64,000 bases of DNA from Setophaga petechia (Eukaryota; Chordata; Aves; Passeriformes; Parulidae): assembly GCA_024362935.1 (NCBI GenBank), contig JANCRA010000061.1:1612001-1676000 (forward strand), written 5' to 3'. The first letter of the stretch is position 1. Each line of letters opens with the position of its first letter. Below the pieces are notes generated by a model. That model did not search any database and was not told where the DNA came from. It saw nothing but the letters and a program-made list of their open reading frames with translations. This document shows positions 24,361 to 33,466 of this stretch, one piece after another. Position numbers and translations under genes: made by a program.

Positions 24361-27268
24361 TCCCCATCACAGGATCCATGCTGGGCAAAGACCTGGTGAC
24401 CCACATTCCCCAAGATCCACACTGGGAAGACACCTGTCCCTTTGCTTGCACCTGGCAATGGTGTGAGGTGGGACCAAAGAACATGAGAGTTCGGCCATGT
24501 CCCTGTCATTATCTCTGAACCCACCTCAGGCCATTGCCAGAGACAGAGAAAGGAACTCTCTCTCCCTCCCAAGGAGAAGGGTGTCGGTTCCAGGTGGGAG
24601 AAAATACATGGTCTGGAAGAGCCGGGTCGGTGTTGTCACAGTTTTCTCTTTCAATCGTTTCTTTGTCTTATTCCTTCTGTTCTCATTATTGTTGTGGTTC
24701 CCAGTAACTTGTTCTTATCCCAGCCTGGGATCTTTGCCTTTTGTGGGCCACTGTTTACACAGCTGGAGCCCTGATCAGTCACCAGGAGGCATTTCTGCTC
24801 ATGCATGCTGTGGTGCTGTGGTACTATGGACTCCCTTGAAATTTTGGTATTACTGCAGCTGAAGAACGCTTTGCCACTGTTTTTGCCTAAGCTGATTGCT
24901 ATCCTTTCCTTTTCATAATTCACTGAACAACAACAAAAGTAAAGTAAAAATGGCAGAAACCTAAAAATAAAATAATTTAAAATATGAAAATAATTTAAGA
25001 AGGAAAAAAAAACATTTCCCCTACAAATAACTTTGTCAAACCAGAAACAGAATCAGCCTTACCCAAGGATGTGCTGCAAATTCCACCAACAGACACGAAT
25101 ATAAAACATGTTTGACACCATAAATGTGTGTGGGTTCACCACTTTCCCAAAGTGATTTCAGCTTCATTTGAGGAGTGAAACAAATTCATGCTTCAGCAGC
25201 TGGTGCATGGGCTGGGTGCACCAGGCAGCTGAGCTGCTTTCTGCATCCAGAAGTAAGGCAGACTTTCTCAACAGTAGTTGCTTTGCTTTCTCTTTGATTT
25301 CTTCCCATGCAAGAGGAGACAGACTTCAGGCTTATGGCTTCAAGAATATTTGAGTTTTAACCACCTTGTAATTCGCCTCATCTGCCTTTTTATACAACCT
25401 AGTCTCATAAAACAGACAGATTCTTATTTATTTACTGTGGGACATAAGAACAGCTCAACAACTCCCCCAGTGTTTCATTTCTTCAAACGAAATTGTATAA
25501 AAAACAAGCTCCATCAGAGAAAGTTCAAACAGAATCAAAGCAAGTTGCTGCATGGTTCAGTTAAAATAAACTAATTTTCAGAACTAAACCGCAAAGTTGG
25601 GAATGTGAATAAAGGTGTGAAATTGCTATAAAATGAACTGGCAAATTCCATAAGTTCATGATTAAGCATTATAGATAAATCAAAAGAAGATCAAAAGAAG
25701 AATTTCTTTATTAATCATCACCATATGATCAAAAGATGTTTAAGTCCTGGGTTTCCAATCTAATTTTTTTAAAAATGCTACATTTAGCATCATGCTTCAG
25801 GGGAAAATAAAAATTGTCATGTTTCCAATTTAGTTAAAGTATACTTTTGAAACGAAACATTTCAATGCTATTTCTCTGGTTTTTAAACAAGTACTGTAAG
25901 TCTGAGATATTGCTATTTCACAGCTCTTGGGACACAATATTTTACTCTAATATAAGTAGGTTTGACTTGAGACTGTAAGACCATTAGCTATTACAGTTTG
26001 TTGGTTTGGGTTTTTGTTGAACACATTTCTAATAAAGCCTCTTTTCTTTGCAACATCTTGCTGTTGCTCTGACACTTCTACCACATCCCCTCCTGCAGAT
26101 GCACAAACACATGCACAGATGTAAGGCAATCCAAAATTCAAACTCCAGTTAAGGAATTACAGATTTTGGGGCAGGATGTCGAAGCACTACAACATAGCCC
26201 TGTAGACATAAACATGAAGGTGTGTTGTAAACTCCATGTCCACAGACATGTGACTCTTGGGCAAGAATGACCTTTATATTGAATTTTCTAGAATTCATGG
26301 AGCAATGACTTTAATGTGGGAAGTAGCTAAGCAGGACGTTCTGACAGGCTTAAGGTAAGGAGCCTTGATCCACAATTGCAAATAAATTTAGTTCCAAATA
26401 TATCTGAAAGTGAGATTAAAACACAAACAAGGTTACATGTTGGGAATCCAAAGCAATAATACAACTTGTTTTCATGAAAGATGAAAGAAAAAGAAATAGA
26501 AAATTGGGGAAATGCCAAGAAAAATATGAGAAGCACACTAAAGGGGTTACTACCACCATGGGTCCAGCCCTGGTTTCTCAGTCAGGTGTGACCCCAGGCA
26601 GCCAGAGCAGAAAGGTGGGGCAGGACAAGCCTCGTAGGAGCAGCCAGGACAGCAAAGACTCCTGACCCTTTGCAGACACTGTGCCATGCTGGGCACTTGT
26701 TTATTTAGGGGTGTCTTTCTTGAGGAGAGATGGTAGCAATGGCACATGCAGCACGAGCACCCTCAGGGCAATGGCACATCCAACACATCCCTCATGAACT
26801 CCCTCATCATCTCTGCTCTCTTGAGGAGTCCCTGACATCCATCATGTGTCCCACTCTGCTGAACAGCTGAAGAAACTACCCAGAGCTGGTGAAAAGCACT
26901 CGTGTTAACTGTGCCTGGGTCTTTTCACCTGCCTGTCCTTTATCATGTGAATGTATTACACTGAATACTTTTATCCATCACTAAATCTTGCAGAGATTGG
27001 CAAAGGGAACTTGTATAGAGGCAGCAGTAAGTCACACATGTATTTCAGAAGTATAGCCCTTAGTACAACCCAGGCACACCCTTGACACTTTCCAGCAGTA
27101 TGAGATAACCTCTACCTGGCAATAGGCTCTTCAGGCTCAGGGTGCTCCTTCCTGAAGCCTTTTCTTAGCACAGTGGTCCACTCAACACTCAATCAGTTAA
27201 CTGCTGAGTGGAACCAAACTCCATATGATGTGGAACTGGTGCAGTAATAAATGGATAGTGTGAAGCTG
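24361..27268. other. Intergenic stretch
   Basis: No gene is supported. The first 150 bases after the last finger relic still look like decayed zinc-finger 3' sequence. The rest is AT-rich with short unrecognised open frames. Confidence 0.5.
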
Positions 27269-27617
27269 GCTCTTGTGAATGTTAAATGTATATTGTAAGG
27301 TTAACATAAGTTGTTGAGATCTGGTATTTTTATATATGAGTTTTGTAACGTTGAAAGTTGACTTCCGACCATTGGGAAAGCTGAAGCGAGAGGGGACAAA
27401 GGAGGAGCTGGGTCGGAAGAGTGCCATGTGCACGAGTGTAGGGAGAGTCGGCTTACCAGGGGATTGGTGTGTCAATAGCCCTATATATTAAGGATTGTTG
27501 CAGGTGTGTGCAGTGTGCCTCTGGATGTGGCTAAGCACCCTTTTATCTTATTTTTTGTCCCTCGTTGTAGGTTAATAAATTATTTTTAATTTTAAGAAGT
27601 GAGGATTGTTTCTCACA
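27269..27617 (+). mobile_element. LTR-like element, plus orientation
   Basis: A likely start at TGTTAAATG is followed by a U3-like region, a CTATATATTAAG box (about 27481), and a TTAATAAATT poly(A) signal about 90 bases later (27572). A short tail ends near CTCACA. The spacing of TATA box, poly(A) signal and end is that of an LTR. I could not confirm a target duplication, so the ends are approximate. Confidence 0.6.
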
Positions 27618-27767
27618 CGTGCAAATAAAGGTGAGGCCCAAGTTGCCCCTTTTCCTCACACACATGCATCTGGAATGTTCCAAGCTAACAATCCTTCCAG
27701 TCTCTCATACTTGCACACGTCTGACCAGTCTTTCACTCCTGACTCCTCTGGAAGCATTACCCCAGAG

Positions 27768-27815
27768 CTCTTCCAGAAGCTGTTCGATGGTCATGACTGA
27801 GGGAGCTTTTCCTAC
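27768..27815 (-). other. Fragment A, copy 1 of a dispersed coding-like pair
   Basis: On the minus strand this translates in an open frame to a segment with GKAPSVMTIEQLLEEL. A diverged copy at 35095-35145 translates to a very similar segment (GKALSAITMEEFLEK). Conservation of the peptide between the copies suggests both are relics or exons of one protein family. I do not recognise the family. It lies downstream of the poly(A) signal of the basic-repeat gene, so it is probably not part of it. Confidence 0.4.
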
Positions 27816-27925
27816 AGCCCTCGAAAGGGCTCCGTGGCCTCGGTCGATGATGAGGGTCAGGGAGAAGCACCAGTCTGAGACAGGAGAGAAAACAGAACCC
27901 AGAGTTTCTCTGGCAGAGAAAGAGT

Positions 27926-28960
27926 TTATTTCCGTCTCCAGAACCCCCGCCCTCGGGAGCGCCGCCGTCTGGAGAGCCGGCGGCTCCTCTTCCTGTGGAG
28001 CTCCAGGACGTCCTGGAGGGTGGGGCCCCTCCTCTTTCGGAAGTGAGAGCGCCTTGGAGGCAAGCGGCTGCTGCTCAGGACGGTCGGGGAGGGGCTGGGG
28101 CTGCGGCCGGGGCTGGGGCTGGGGCTGCGGCTGGGGCTGGGGCTGCGGCTGGGCCTGCGGCCGCGGCTGGGCCTGCGGCCGGGGCTGGGACCGGGGCTGC
28201 GGCCAGGGCTGGGGCTGCGGCTGGGCCTGCGGCCGGGGCTGGGACCGGGGCTGCGGCCAGGGCTGGGGCTGCGGCTGGGCCTGCGGCCGGGGCTGGGACC
28301 GGGGCTGCGGCCAGGGCTGGGGCTGCGGCTGGGCCTGCGGCCGGGGCTGGGGCTGCGGCTGGGCCTGCGGCTGCGGCTGGGCCTGCGGCTGGGGCTGGGA
28401 CCGGGGCTGGGGCTGCGGCTGGACCTGCGGCCGGGGCTGGGACCGGGGCTGTGGCCGGGGCTGCGGCCGGGGCTGCGGCCGGGGCTGGGGCTGCGGCCGG
28501 GGCTGCGGCAGGGGCTGCGCCTGGGACTGAGGCCCTGGGCAGGGTGAGCTGCCGCTATTGCCGGTTCCCGACTCTGCTCCTGGCTCCTCTCCTGGCTGTG
28601 CTCCAGGGTCTGCTCCTGCCTCTGCTTCGGGCTCTGCTCCTGCCCTGTGCGCAGAGACACGGCTGAGAGCTGCCCGGGAGCCGCAGCGGGGCCGGCTGCT
28701 CCCCGCCCGTCCGCAGCGGGTCCGGCCGGGCTGCTGCTCTCTGCGGCCTCCTCCCGCCACTGCCGGCCCAGCCACACTTCTGCCAGCCTCAGGCGCAGCC
28801 GGGCCCACACGGGAGTCAGTCCACCGAGAAGTCCCGTCCACACCCTGGACAGGAAACCCGCCCCGGGCACAGGATGAGGGGGGGCTATGGAGACCTCGGA
28901 GCTGCGGCCTGTCTCTGTCTGGTTGGTGACTTGGAGCAAAGCTCCGGCCGGGGTCTCCAT
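27926..28960 (-). CDS. Unrecognised RSPSPG-repeat basic protein, intronless, 344 aa
   Basis: I do not recognise this gene. The frame opens at ATG 28960 in an optimal Kozak context (GCCGCGGCCATGG) and runs uninterrupted. Residues 34-68 are hydrophobic and tryptophan-rich, with an amphipathic look. Residues 71-103 are Ala/Gly/Pro/Ser-rich and residues 104-131 Gln/Glu-rich. Residues of about 145-303 consist of RSPSPG/RRPSR-type repeats, partly as 18-residue (54-bp) units. Residues 304-344 are a strongly basic tail with Arg runs around a short TLQDVLEL helix-like segment. The stop TAA overlaps an AATAAA signal (27925-27930). Other frames across the repeat are also open, but the longest minus-strand competitor starts at GTG and runs past the poly(A) signal. 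An in-frame ATG at 29095 would add 45 residues but is in weak context and lies upstream of the TATA-like box. An RS-type splicing-related or sperm nuclear basic protein would fit the composition; both are inference. Confidence 0.65.
   Translation of the reverse strand: METPAGALLQVTNQTETGRSSEVSIAPPHPVPGAGFLSRVWTGLLGGLTPVWARLRLRLAEVWLGRQWREEAAESSSPAGPAADGRGAAGPAAAPGQLSAVSLRTGQEQSPKQRQEQTLEHSQERSQEQSREPAIAAAHPAQGLSPRRSPCRSPGRSPSPGRSPGRSPGHSPGPSPGRRSSRSPSPGPSPSRRPSRSRRPSRSPSPGRRPSRSPSPGRSPGPSPGRRPSRSPSPGRSPGPSPGRRPSRSPSPGRSPGPSPGRRPSRGRRPSRSPSPSRSPSPSPGRSPSPSPTVLSSSRLPPRRSHFRKRRGPTLQDVLELHRKRSRRLSRRRRSRGRGFWRRK
28082..28520. repeat. GC-rich minisatellite inside the RSPSPG coding region
   Basis: The plus strand is built of 'ggggctg' and 'gcggctg' hexamer-like blocks. 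A higher-order 54-bp unit is clear, with copy starts at 28169, 28223, 28277 and 28331. Because 54 is divisible by three, copy-number changes keep the reading frame. Most reading frames through it lack stops, which explains the many long shadow frames here. Confidence 0.85.
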
Positions 28961-29016
28961 GGCCGCGGCTGCTTGGCACAGCTGGCAGAGCTCAGCGAGC
29001 TCCACGAGCAGCTCTC

Positions 29017-29019
29017 CAT
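29017..29019 (-). promoter_or_regulatory. Upstream ATG in the basic-repeat gene leader
   Basis: If transcription starts about 30 bases after the TATA-like box, an ATG at 29019 precedes the main start by 59 bases. It opens a different frame of 44 codons that ends at 28885, beyond the main ATG. It could act as an overlapping upstream ORF and dampen or delay translation, as in many germ-cell transcripts. The start site of transcription is not known. Confidence 0.3.
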
Positions 29020-29061
29020 GAGCCCAGAAAAAAAGCCCCTCTGAGCCCGCACTCGCCCCAG

Positions 29062-29129
29062 TATAAATATTGGGGGTCTTGAAGTCGCAGTGCATCCGCT
29101 GGTGACATCAGAGTCGTCCAGTGAGGTCA
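29062..29129 (-). promoter_or_regulatory. Candidate promoter: TATA-like box and CRE-like sites
   Basis: Upstream of the basic-repeat gene, the minus strand has AATATTTATA (29071-29062), about 100 bases before the Kozak ATG. About 35 bases further upstream is TGATGTCA (29110-29103), one base off the palindromic cAMP response element. A second related octamer, TGACCTCA, lies at 29129-29122. CRE plus TATA close to the start is the classic layout of CREM-driven spermatid genes. The motifs are seen directly; the use is inferred. Confidence 0.45.
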
Positions 29130-31029
29130 TCCCATTGTGCCAACATTGTGACCCCATGTTGATCTCACAATCTGTGAGTTGCAATCACTCAATTTCTGTT
29201 GAGTTACAATATCACAAATTGTAACAGTTCCTTTATGAGTTGGAAATGCTGGAGACTTCTATAATTTCTCTCTGTGACTTGGAGCAACTTTATAACAAGT
29301 TCTGATTTTTTTGGTTTACTTTTTCCCACTATGATTTAACCGTCTCAAGTTCTTGCGAACCTGTTGTTTTCCTTTATAGTTTTAGTGACTTTCCCATAAT
29401 GTTAAGCTGTCCAATTTCTAAGAATGCCCAACAGTCCAGTGCAGTATTTCTGACTTCTGCTGGGCAGAGCTGTTGCGTGGACCAATGACATGTCTGCTGG
29501 CTATGAAAACTTCGCTGAGAAGTTGTCTGTGCAGAGCTAGAATTGTTTTTACAATGTATACATTCCTTCTCATGTTCTGAAAATAAAATTTATCCACTCT
29601 CTCTAAGACAGAATTCTTGAAACACTTGAGACTGATAATTAGTATTAACTGAATAACTAATTTTAGGCTAATTGCAAACATAACTTAGCAACAACAATGA
29701 ACCCTGTCTTTGTTTTCCTTCATTTTAAACTAAAGAAATTTCTAGACCTCAAATTATGCTCCAGTTAAAACTCATATTTCTCAATGCATTTGATTAAAAA
29801 TTTGGATCTCAGCAGTGTCTTTTCCCTTGAGTTTTGTATGAATCTAATATCTTCTATCATGTCCAAGAAGCAGTTTTTGTGACTCGTGTTTCTTGGGTCT
29901 GTTATGAATGCCAAGAAATGCAATATTGCTCTTCTGACACAGCGCTCTCTGTTCATGATGTGGGACAGTGAGTGCTGATGTGCAGGAGATTGCAGCTGAT
30001 GGAAGAGGCAGGGACGAGGATGCAGCAGGCACAGTGCCAAGATGACAAAGGGATCTCTGGCAGCGGCATTGAAGGAGAAGAGTTTGCTGACAGGACAGAA
30101 AATGGCTCTTTGTTTCACCTCTTCTTTCAGTGCTGCTAAGAATGTAGCCTGGAGCAAGGTGGGAACACCAGAGCATGGAGCCCTTTCCAGGCAGGGCTGC
30201 ATCTGCTGAAGGGGCAGAGGGAGCCCAGCAGGGATGACACAAACCAGCAGGGGACTGAGGAGCCCCTGTGGTGGCAGTGAGCAACCTCGGGCTCTGCTCA
30301 CTGCTGGGGGCATTTTCTATTGAACAATCTCCAAGGACTTCTTGTCAGAGCCTTGCCTGTGCCTTATGCTTGTCAGCACCTCCTCTGTGCAGAGAATAGT
30401 GATTGGTGGAGGTTTTTTGCCTAAGAGCTCCAGAGAAGCAAACATTCTGCTGGGATTCTCATGAGTGTGTGAAGTGGCTGCCAGAACCTGGCTAGCACTT
30501 AGAACTCCAGCACCATGCCAGGAGTGGGGAACTGCCTTGGTATGGGGATTTACCAGAGGCAGAACTTTTACAGTCACTTGCTCTAAGGTGCCAGACACAA
30601 GCCCCCACAGGGACCAGGCAGAGGAGAAAGGAGGAGGCTCTCAGTTTTGAGGGTCCACAAAGAACATATATTCCTGGTGAAGGGAGGAGGACAAAACCAG
30701 CCCCTAGCTCTGTTGTTCAAGGGGTTTTGTGCAGATACAATTCAGGGGGTGGATACAAACAGCTAACTGATAGGGAATCCTTAGGGGAGGAGTGAGGGGA
30801 TTACATCAAGTGTCTAGGGCAAATTGGGGTAGGAGGGTGGAGACGATGGGTCACATGGGCCTATGGGGCTTTGAGGAGTAGAGGAGTTCCAAAGGGATGT
30901 TGCAGACAGGGATTGGCCCCAGATTTAAGTGGCAGAGAAGGTCAGGTATAAGATGCTGGATAACGACATGAGGGACAGCTTTGAGGGAGGGTAAAACCCA
31001 GGGGTAAAGCAATTCGGGGAGAACACAGG
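29130..31029. other. Intergenic stretch between the basic-repeat gene and the ITPRIPL1-like relic
   Basis: Fragment B (29679-29763) is repeated at 34942-35020. A minus-strand frame of 182 codons with a true ATG (30313 to 29765) has no recognised domain and no supporting signals, so I do not call it a gene. The part at 30620-31023 looks like an older LTR-type repeat into which the next element inserted, but I cannot fix its ends. Confidence 0.4.
29679..29763. other. Fragment B, copy 1 of a dispersed pair
   Basis: The segment around 'cataacttagca' followed by 'tttgttttcctt' is matched, with scattered substitutions, by 34942-35020 in the same orientation. By eye the similarity covers about 70 bases. 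It may be non-coding flank of a duplicated gene or an unlisted repeat. Confidence 0.45.
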
Positions 31030-31441
31030 TGTGGTGTTGTGAGGTCCCCAGGGTAAGGTGAGAGTTGAGAATTTGACTCCATGTTCTCAGAAGGCTGATT
31101 ATTCTATTCTATTCTATTCTATTCTATTCTATTCTATTCTATTCTATTCTATTCTATTCTATTCTATTCTATTCTATTCTATTATTTTAAAACTATACTA
31201 AACTAAAGAGGAAGGATACAGCCAGAAGGCTAGACAAGAATGATAATAAAAACCTGTGACTGATGAGAGTCCAAACACAGCTGGACTGGGACTGGTCATT
31301 AATTAAAAACAATTCACATGCTGGGTAAACAATTCTCCAAATCACATTGCAAAGCAGCAAAACATGGAGAAGCTGAGGCTTCTCATCTTGCTAGGAGAAG
31401 AAATCCTGGTGAAGAGATTTTTCAAAAATATCGCGGTGACA
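31030..31441 (+). mobile_element. Solo LTR with 6-bp target duplication and internal ATTCT array
   Basis: The element begins TGTGGTGTTGTG and ends GCGGTGACA, with the identical hexamer CACAGG on each side (31024-31029 and 31442-31447). It contains an ATTCT pentamer array and, further on, an ATAATAAAAACC signal that suggests plus orientation. The order of motifs matches a common songbird LTR type as I remember it. No internal genes adjoin, so it is a solo LTR of 412 bp. Confidence 0.8.
31101..31183. repeat. (ATTCT)16 microsatellite
   Basis: Sixteen perfect ATTCT pentamers run from 31101 to 31180. The array lies inside the LTR. Perfect pentamer arrays of this length are usually length-variable between individuals. 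ATTCT repeats can act as DNA-unwinding elements. Confidence 0.95.
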
Positions 31442-31900
31442 CACAGGGGTACAACAGAACGAACCACTTAACAAGAAATCAATAAAATAAATTTGAACCG
31501 CAACAGTGTATCCGTTAAGTTCATTGCTGGGAAACAGAAAATAAGTCCTGGGTAGCAGAGCAGCTGGGAGCTGGTCACTCCCTGCAAAGGGCTGGTGTAT
31601 GATGTGAGAACACCACATTCCAGGATGGGCGAGAAGGGTAAATGTGCTCAAGGTGCTGCAGGTGAGGTTTGGGTTCGCTCATAGAGTAATCAGGGGTGGT
31701 GAGCACTGGAAGATCCAGCTGCAGTCCCCATCCACGTCCCTTTCAGTGGTGGCTTTAGGGTGTCTGCAGCCTGAATCCAGAGCCCCCTGGGGCGCTCCTG
31801 CGGCTGCCTTTGCACTCAGGGTGAGGATGCCCAGGAGCCCCTGAGGCCAGCAGTGGGTGGCGACCAGGGCTGGGGCTTGTGGCCTGGCAGGTGTGGCTCT

Positions 31901-31992
31901 GGGGGCTGTGACATGCCAGGGCATGGGTCACAGTGGGGGCTGTGACATGCCAGGGTAGGGTCACAGTGGGAGCTGTGACATGCCAGGGCATG
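31901..31992. repeat. Three-copy 33-34 bp tandem repeat
   Basis: A unit with GGGGGCTGTGACATGCCAGG recurs at 31901, 31935 and 31968 with few differences. It lies upstream of the ITPRIPL1-like relic and brings several TGTGACA and GGTCACA half-sites together. It may be part of the old promoter region. Confidence 0.8.
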
Positions 31993-32029
31993 GCCAGTTG
32001 GCAGCTGAGTGACATGGTTCTGCTGGTTG

Positions 32030-32170
32030 TGACATCACAGAGGACAGGTCACGCTGGCACCTGTGTCCAGGGGCAGCACCGGGCAGTGGGATTCTGGCAG
32101 CCAGTGAGTGCACACCCAGGGGGACAGCTGGGTTGGATGGGGACTGGGAATGGTGCCCTGGGAGTTTAAA
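32030..32170 (+). promoter_or_regulatory. Candidate promoter of the ITPRIPL1-like relic
   Basis: TGACATCA, a CRE-like octamer, lies at 32030-32037. A TTTAAA box lies at 32165-32170, about 180 bases before the ATG at 32347. The same octamer occurs in the candidate promoter of the divergent basic-repeat gene. Both motifs are seen directly; the promoter role is inference. Confidence 0.35.
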
Positions 32171-32346
32171 GCCAGAGGGAGAGCTGAGACCCTCAGGGCA
32201 GGGCACTGTCCCCAGGGCTGGGGGAAGAGGGGCTTGGGGCTCTCAGCATGGCTGGTACCCAGAGAGGCTCTGGGGACATTCCAGGCGCCACCAGCCCCCT
32301 GCTCCCTCCCAGCCAGACATGCTGAGCCTCTTTTCTCCCACCAGCC

Positions 32347-33466
32347 ATGTCTCCAACAGTGGCCTGCATCCTGGCCCTGTTAGCCACCCACGGTGGGCTG
32401 AAGTTGAATCTACAAATTGAAAAGGATGATGTTAAACGGATGCTGGAGCATGAGGAATATCTGCACCAGGAAATGACCCGGCTCCTTCAGGAGATAGAGG
32501 AGGACAAGTCCATCATGGAAAGGCTGTTCCTTTCTCTATGGCAGCTGCCGTGGCTGCCTTTGGTCACCGAGGCTCTTCTGCTCTCTCTGACCTTCTGGCT
32601 GGTCAGGAGATAGAAGCGTGGTTCTGCCAGCAGGAGGAGGCAGGAGGGATCCAGCAGCAAGGAGAAGGTCAGTGAGCATGAGAAGGTCAAGGGTGCAGAC
32701 AGGGGTGGCAGCAATTTGGCTGTGTCCAGCTCATCACCAATGGGCACACCCAGGATAAGGCTGGAGTGGGCTGTCAGCAACCTGATCTCATTGGGAATGT
32801 CCCTGCTCATTGCTGTGGGATCACACTGGATGGTCCATAAAGGTCACTCCCAAGCCCAACTGTTCTGTGATTCTGCAGCAGGGCCTGCCCAGCACCAAGG
32901 TGCTGCAGGAGCTGGTGGATGAGCTCCTCGGTGTCTGCCGAGTGCTCTCCCGGAGGAGCTTCATGCCGGAGCTGCACCCAGCTGTTGGGACGGACACCAG
33001 CCCTGCAGCTTGCGGCGTCCAGGAGAACAGCAGCACCTACCGCCCGCTGGTCATCCTGCGGCCACCCCCCGGCCACTCCTTCATCCTGGAGAGCACGAAG
33101 TGGCCGCCAGCCAGGCGCATCCGTGTGGCGCTGGAGTGCCTGTGCTCCGGGGAGCAGCTGCTGGGGCACACGTGCTTTCTGCACGCCTCTGGTGGCCAGC
33201 TGCCCACGGATCAGGAGTGGTACCTGATGGACACCCTCTGCACGGGCTGGTACTTGGACGCCAAGAAAGTCACCCGCTGGGTGCAAACGTTGGTGCTGTC
33301 GGCCTGGCTGCTCCTGCCGCAGTCGCGCCACTGCCAGCTCACGGCGCTGCCCTGCGGCAAGTCCTGCAGCTTCCGGCTGAGCGGCGCCTCTGGCCTGCAC
33401 TGCAGCATCGAGATGGCTCTGGCTGTGCAGCGAGGCTGCTCAGGTGCCTGCCTGGGCCTTGAGTAG
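32347..33466 (+). pseudogene. ITPRIPL1-like gene, broken by stop, CR1 insertion and 3' truncation
   Basis: ITPRIP-like proteins are single-pass membrane proteins with a coiled coil and a Mab-21/nucleotidyltransferase-like domain. The 5' part (32347-32610) encodes an 88-residue N-terminus: a signal-like start (MSPTVACILALLATHGG), a helical Glu/Lys-rich segment (about 24-57) and a hydrophobic membrane segment (about 64-86). It then meets an in-frame TAG at 32611. A CR1 tail occupies about 32745-32875. After it the family resumes in another frame with VCRVLSRRSFMPELHPAVG and the conserved LECLCSGEQLL, LCTGWYLDAKKV and SAWLLLPQSRH blocks, then stops at 33466. The C-terminal helical part usual in the family is absent. 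Poly(A)-like AATAAA signals stand at 33789-33798. Coding exons of this family are normally unbroken, so I call a pseudogene. Expression of the N-terminal fragment cannot be excluded. Confidence 0.8.
32745..32875 (+). mobile_element. CR1 LINE 3' tail inserted in the ITPRIPL1-like gene
   Basis: The stretch reads like the last bases of an avian CR1 element: 'gcaacctgatct', 'tgtccctgctcattgc', a 'ggatggtccataaaggtc' segment, and the terminal 'ttctgtgattctg' repeat (about 32863-32875). The sequence right after the tail is family coding sequence again. The left end is approximate. Confidence 0.8.

Noticed and set aside
27619..28666. Plus-strand Gly/Cys/Trp-rich and Ala/Gly-rich frames of 303 and 223 codons
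   Set aside because: They are translations of the GC-rich minisatellite in other frames, with no start or promoter support.
27705..28979. 424-codon minus-strand frame rich in Pro/Gln/Arg
   Set aside because: It opens at GTG, not ATG, overlaps the better-supported RSPSPG frame, and runs past the AATAAA at 27925-27930. Its open length comes from the repeat.
30620..31505. Possible older LTR surrounding the solo LTR
   Set aside because: The sequence looks retroviral-flank-like on both sides of 31030-31441, but I could not find matching ends or signals.
32807..33400. 197-codon minus-strand frame
   Set aside because: It is the antisense shadow of the ITPRIPL1-like coding relic.
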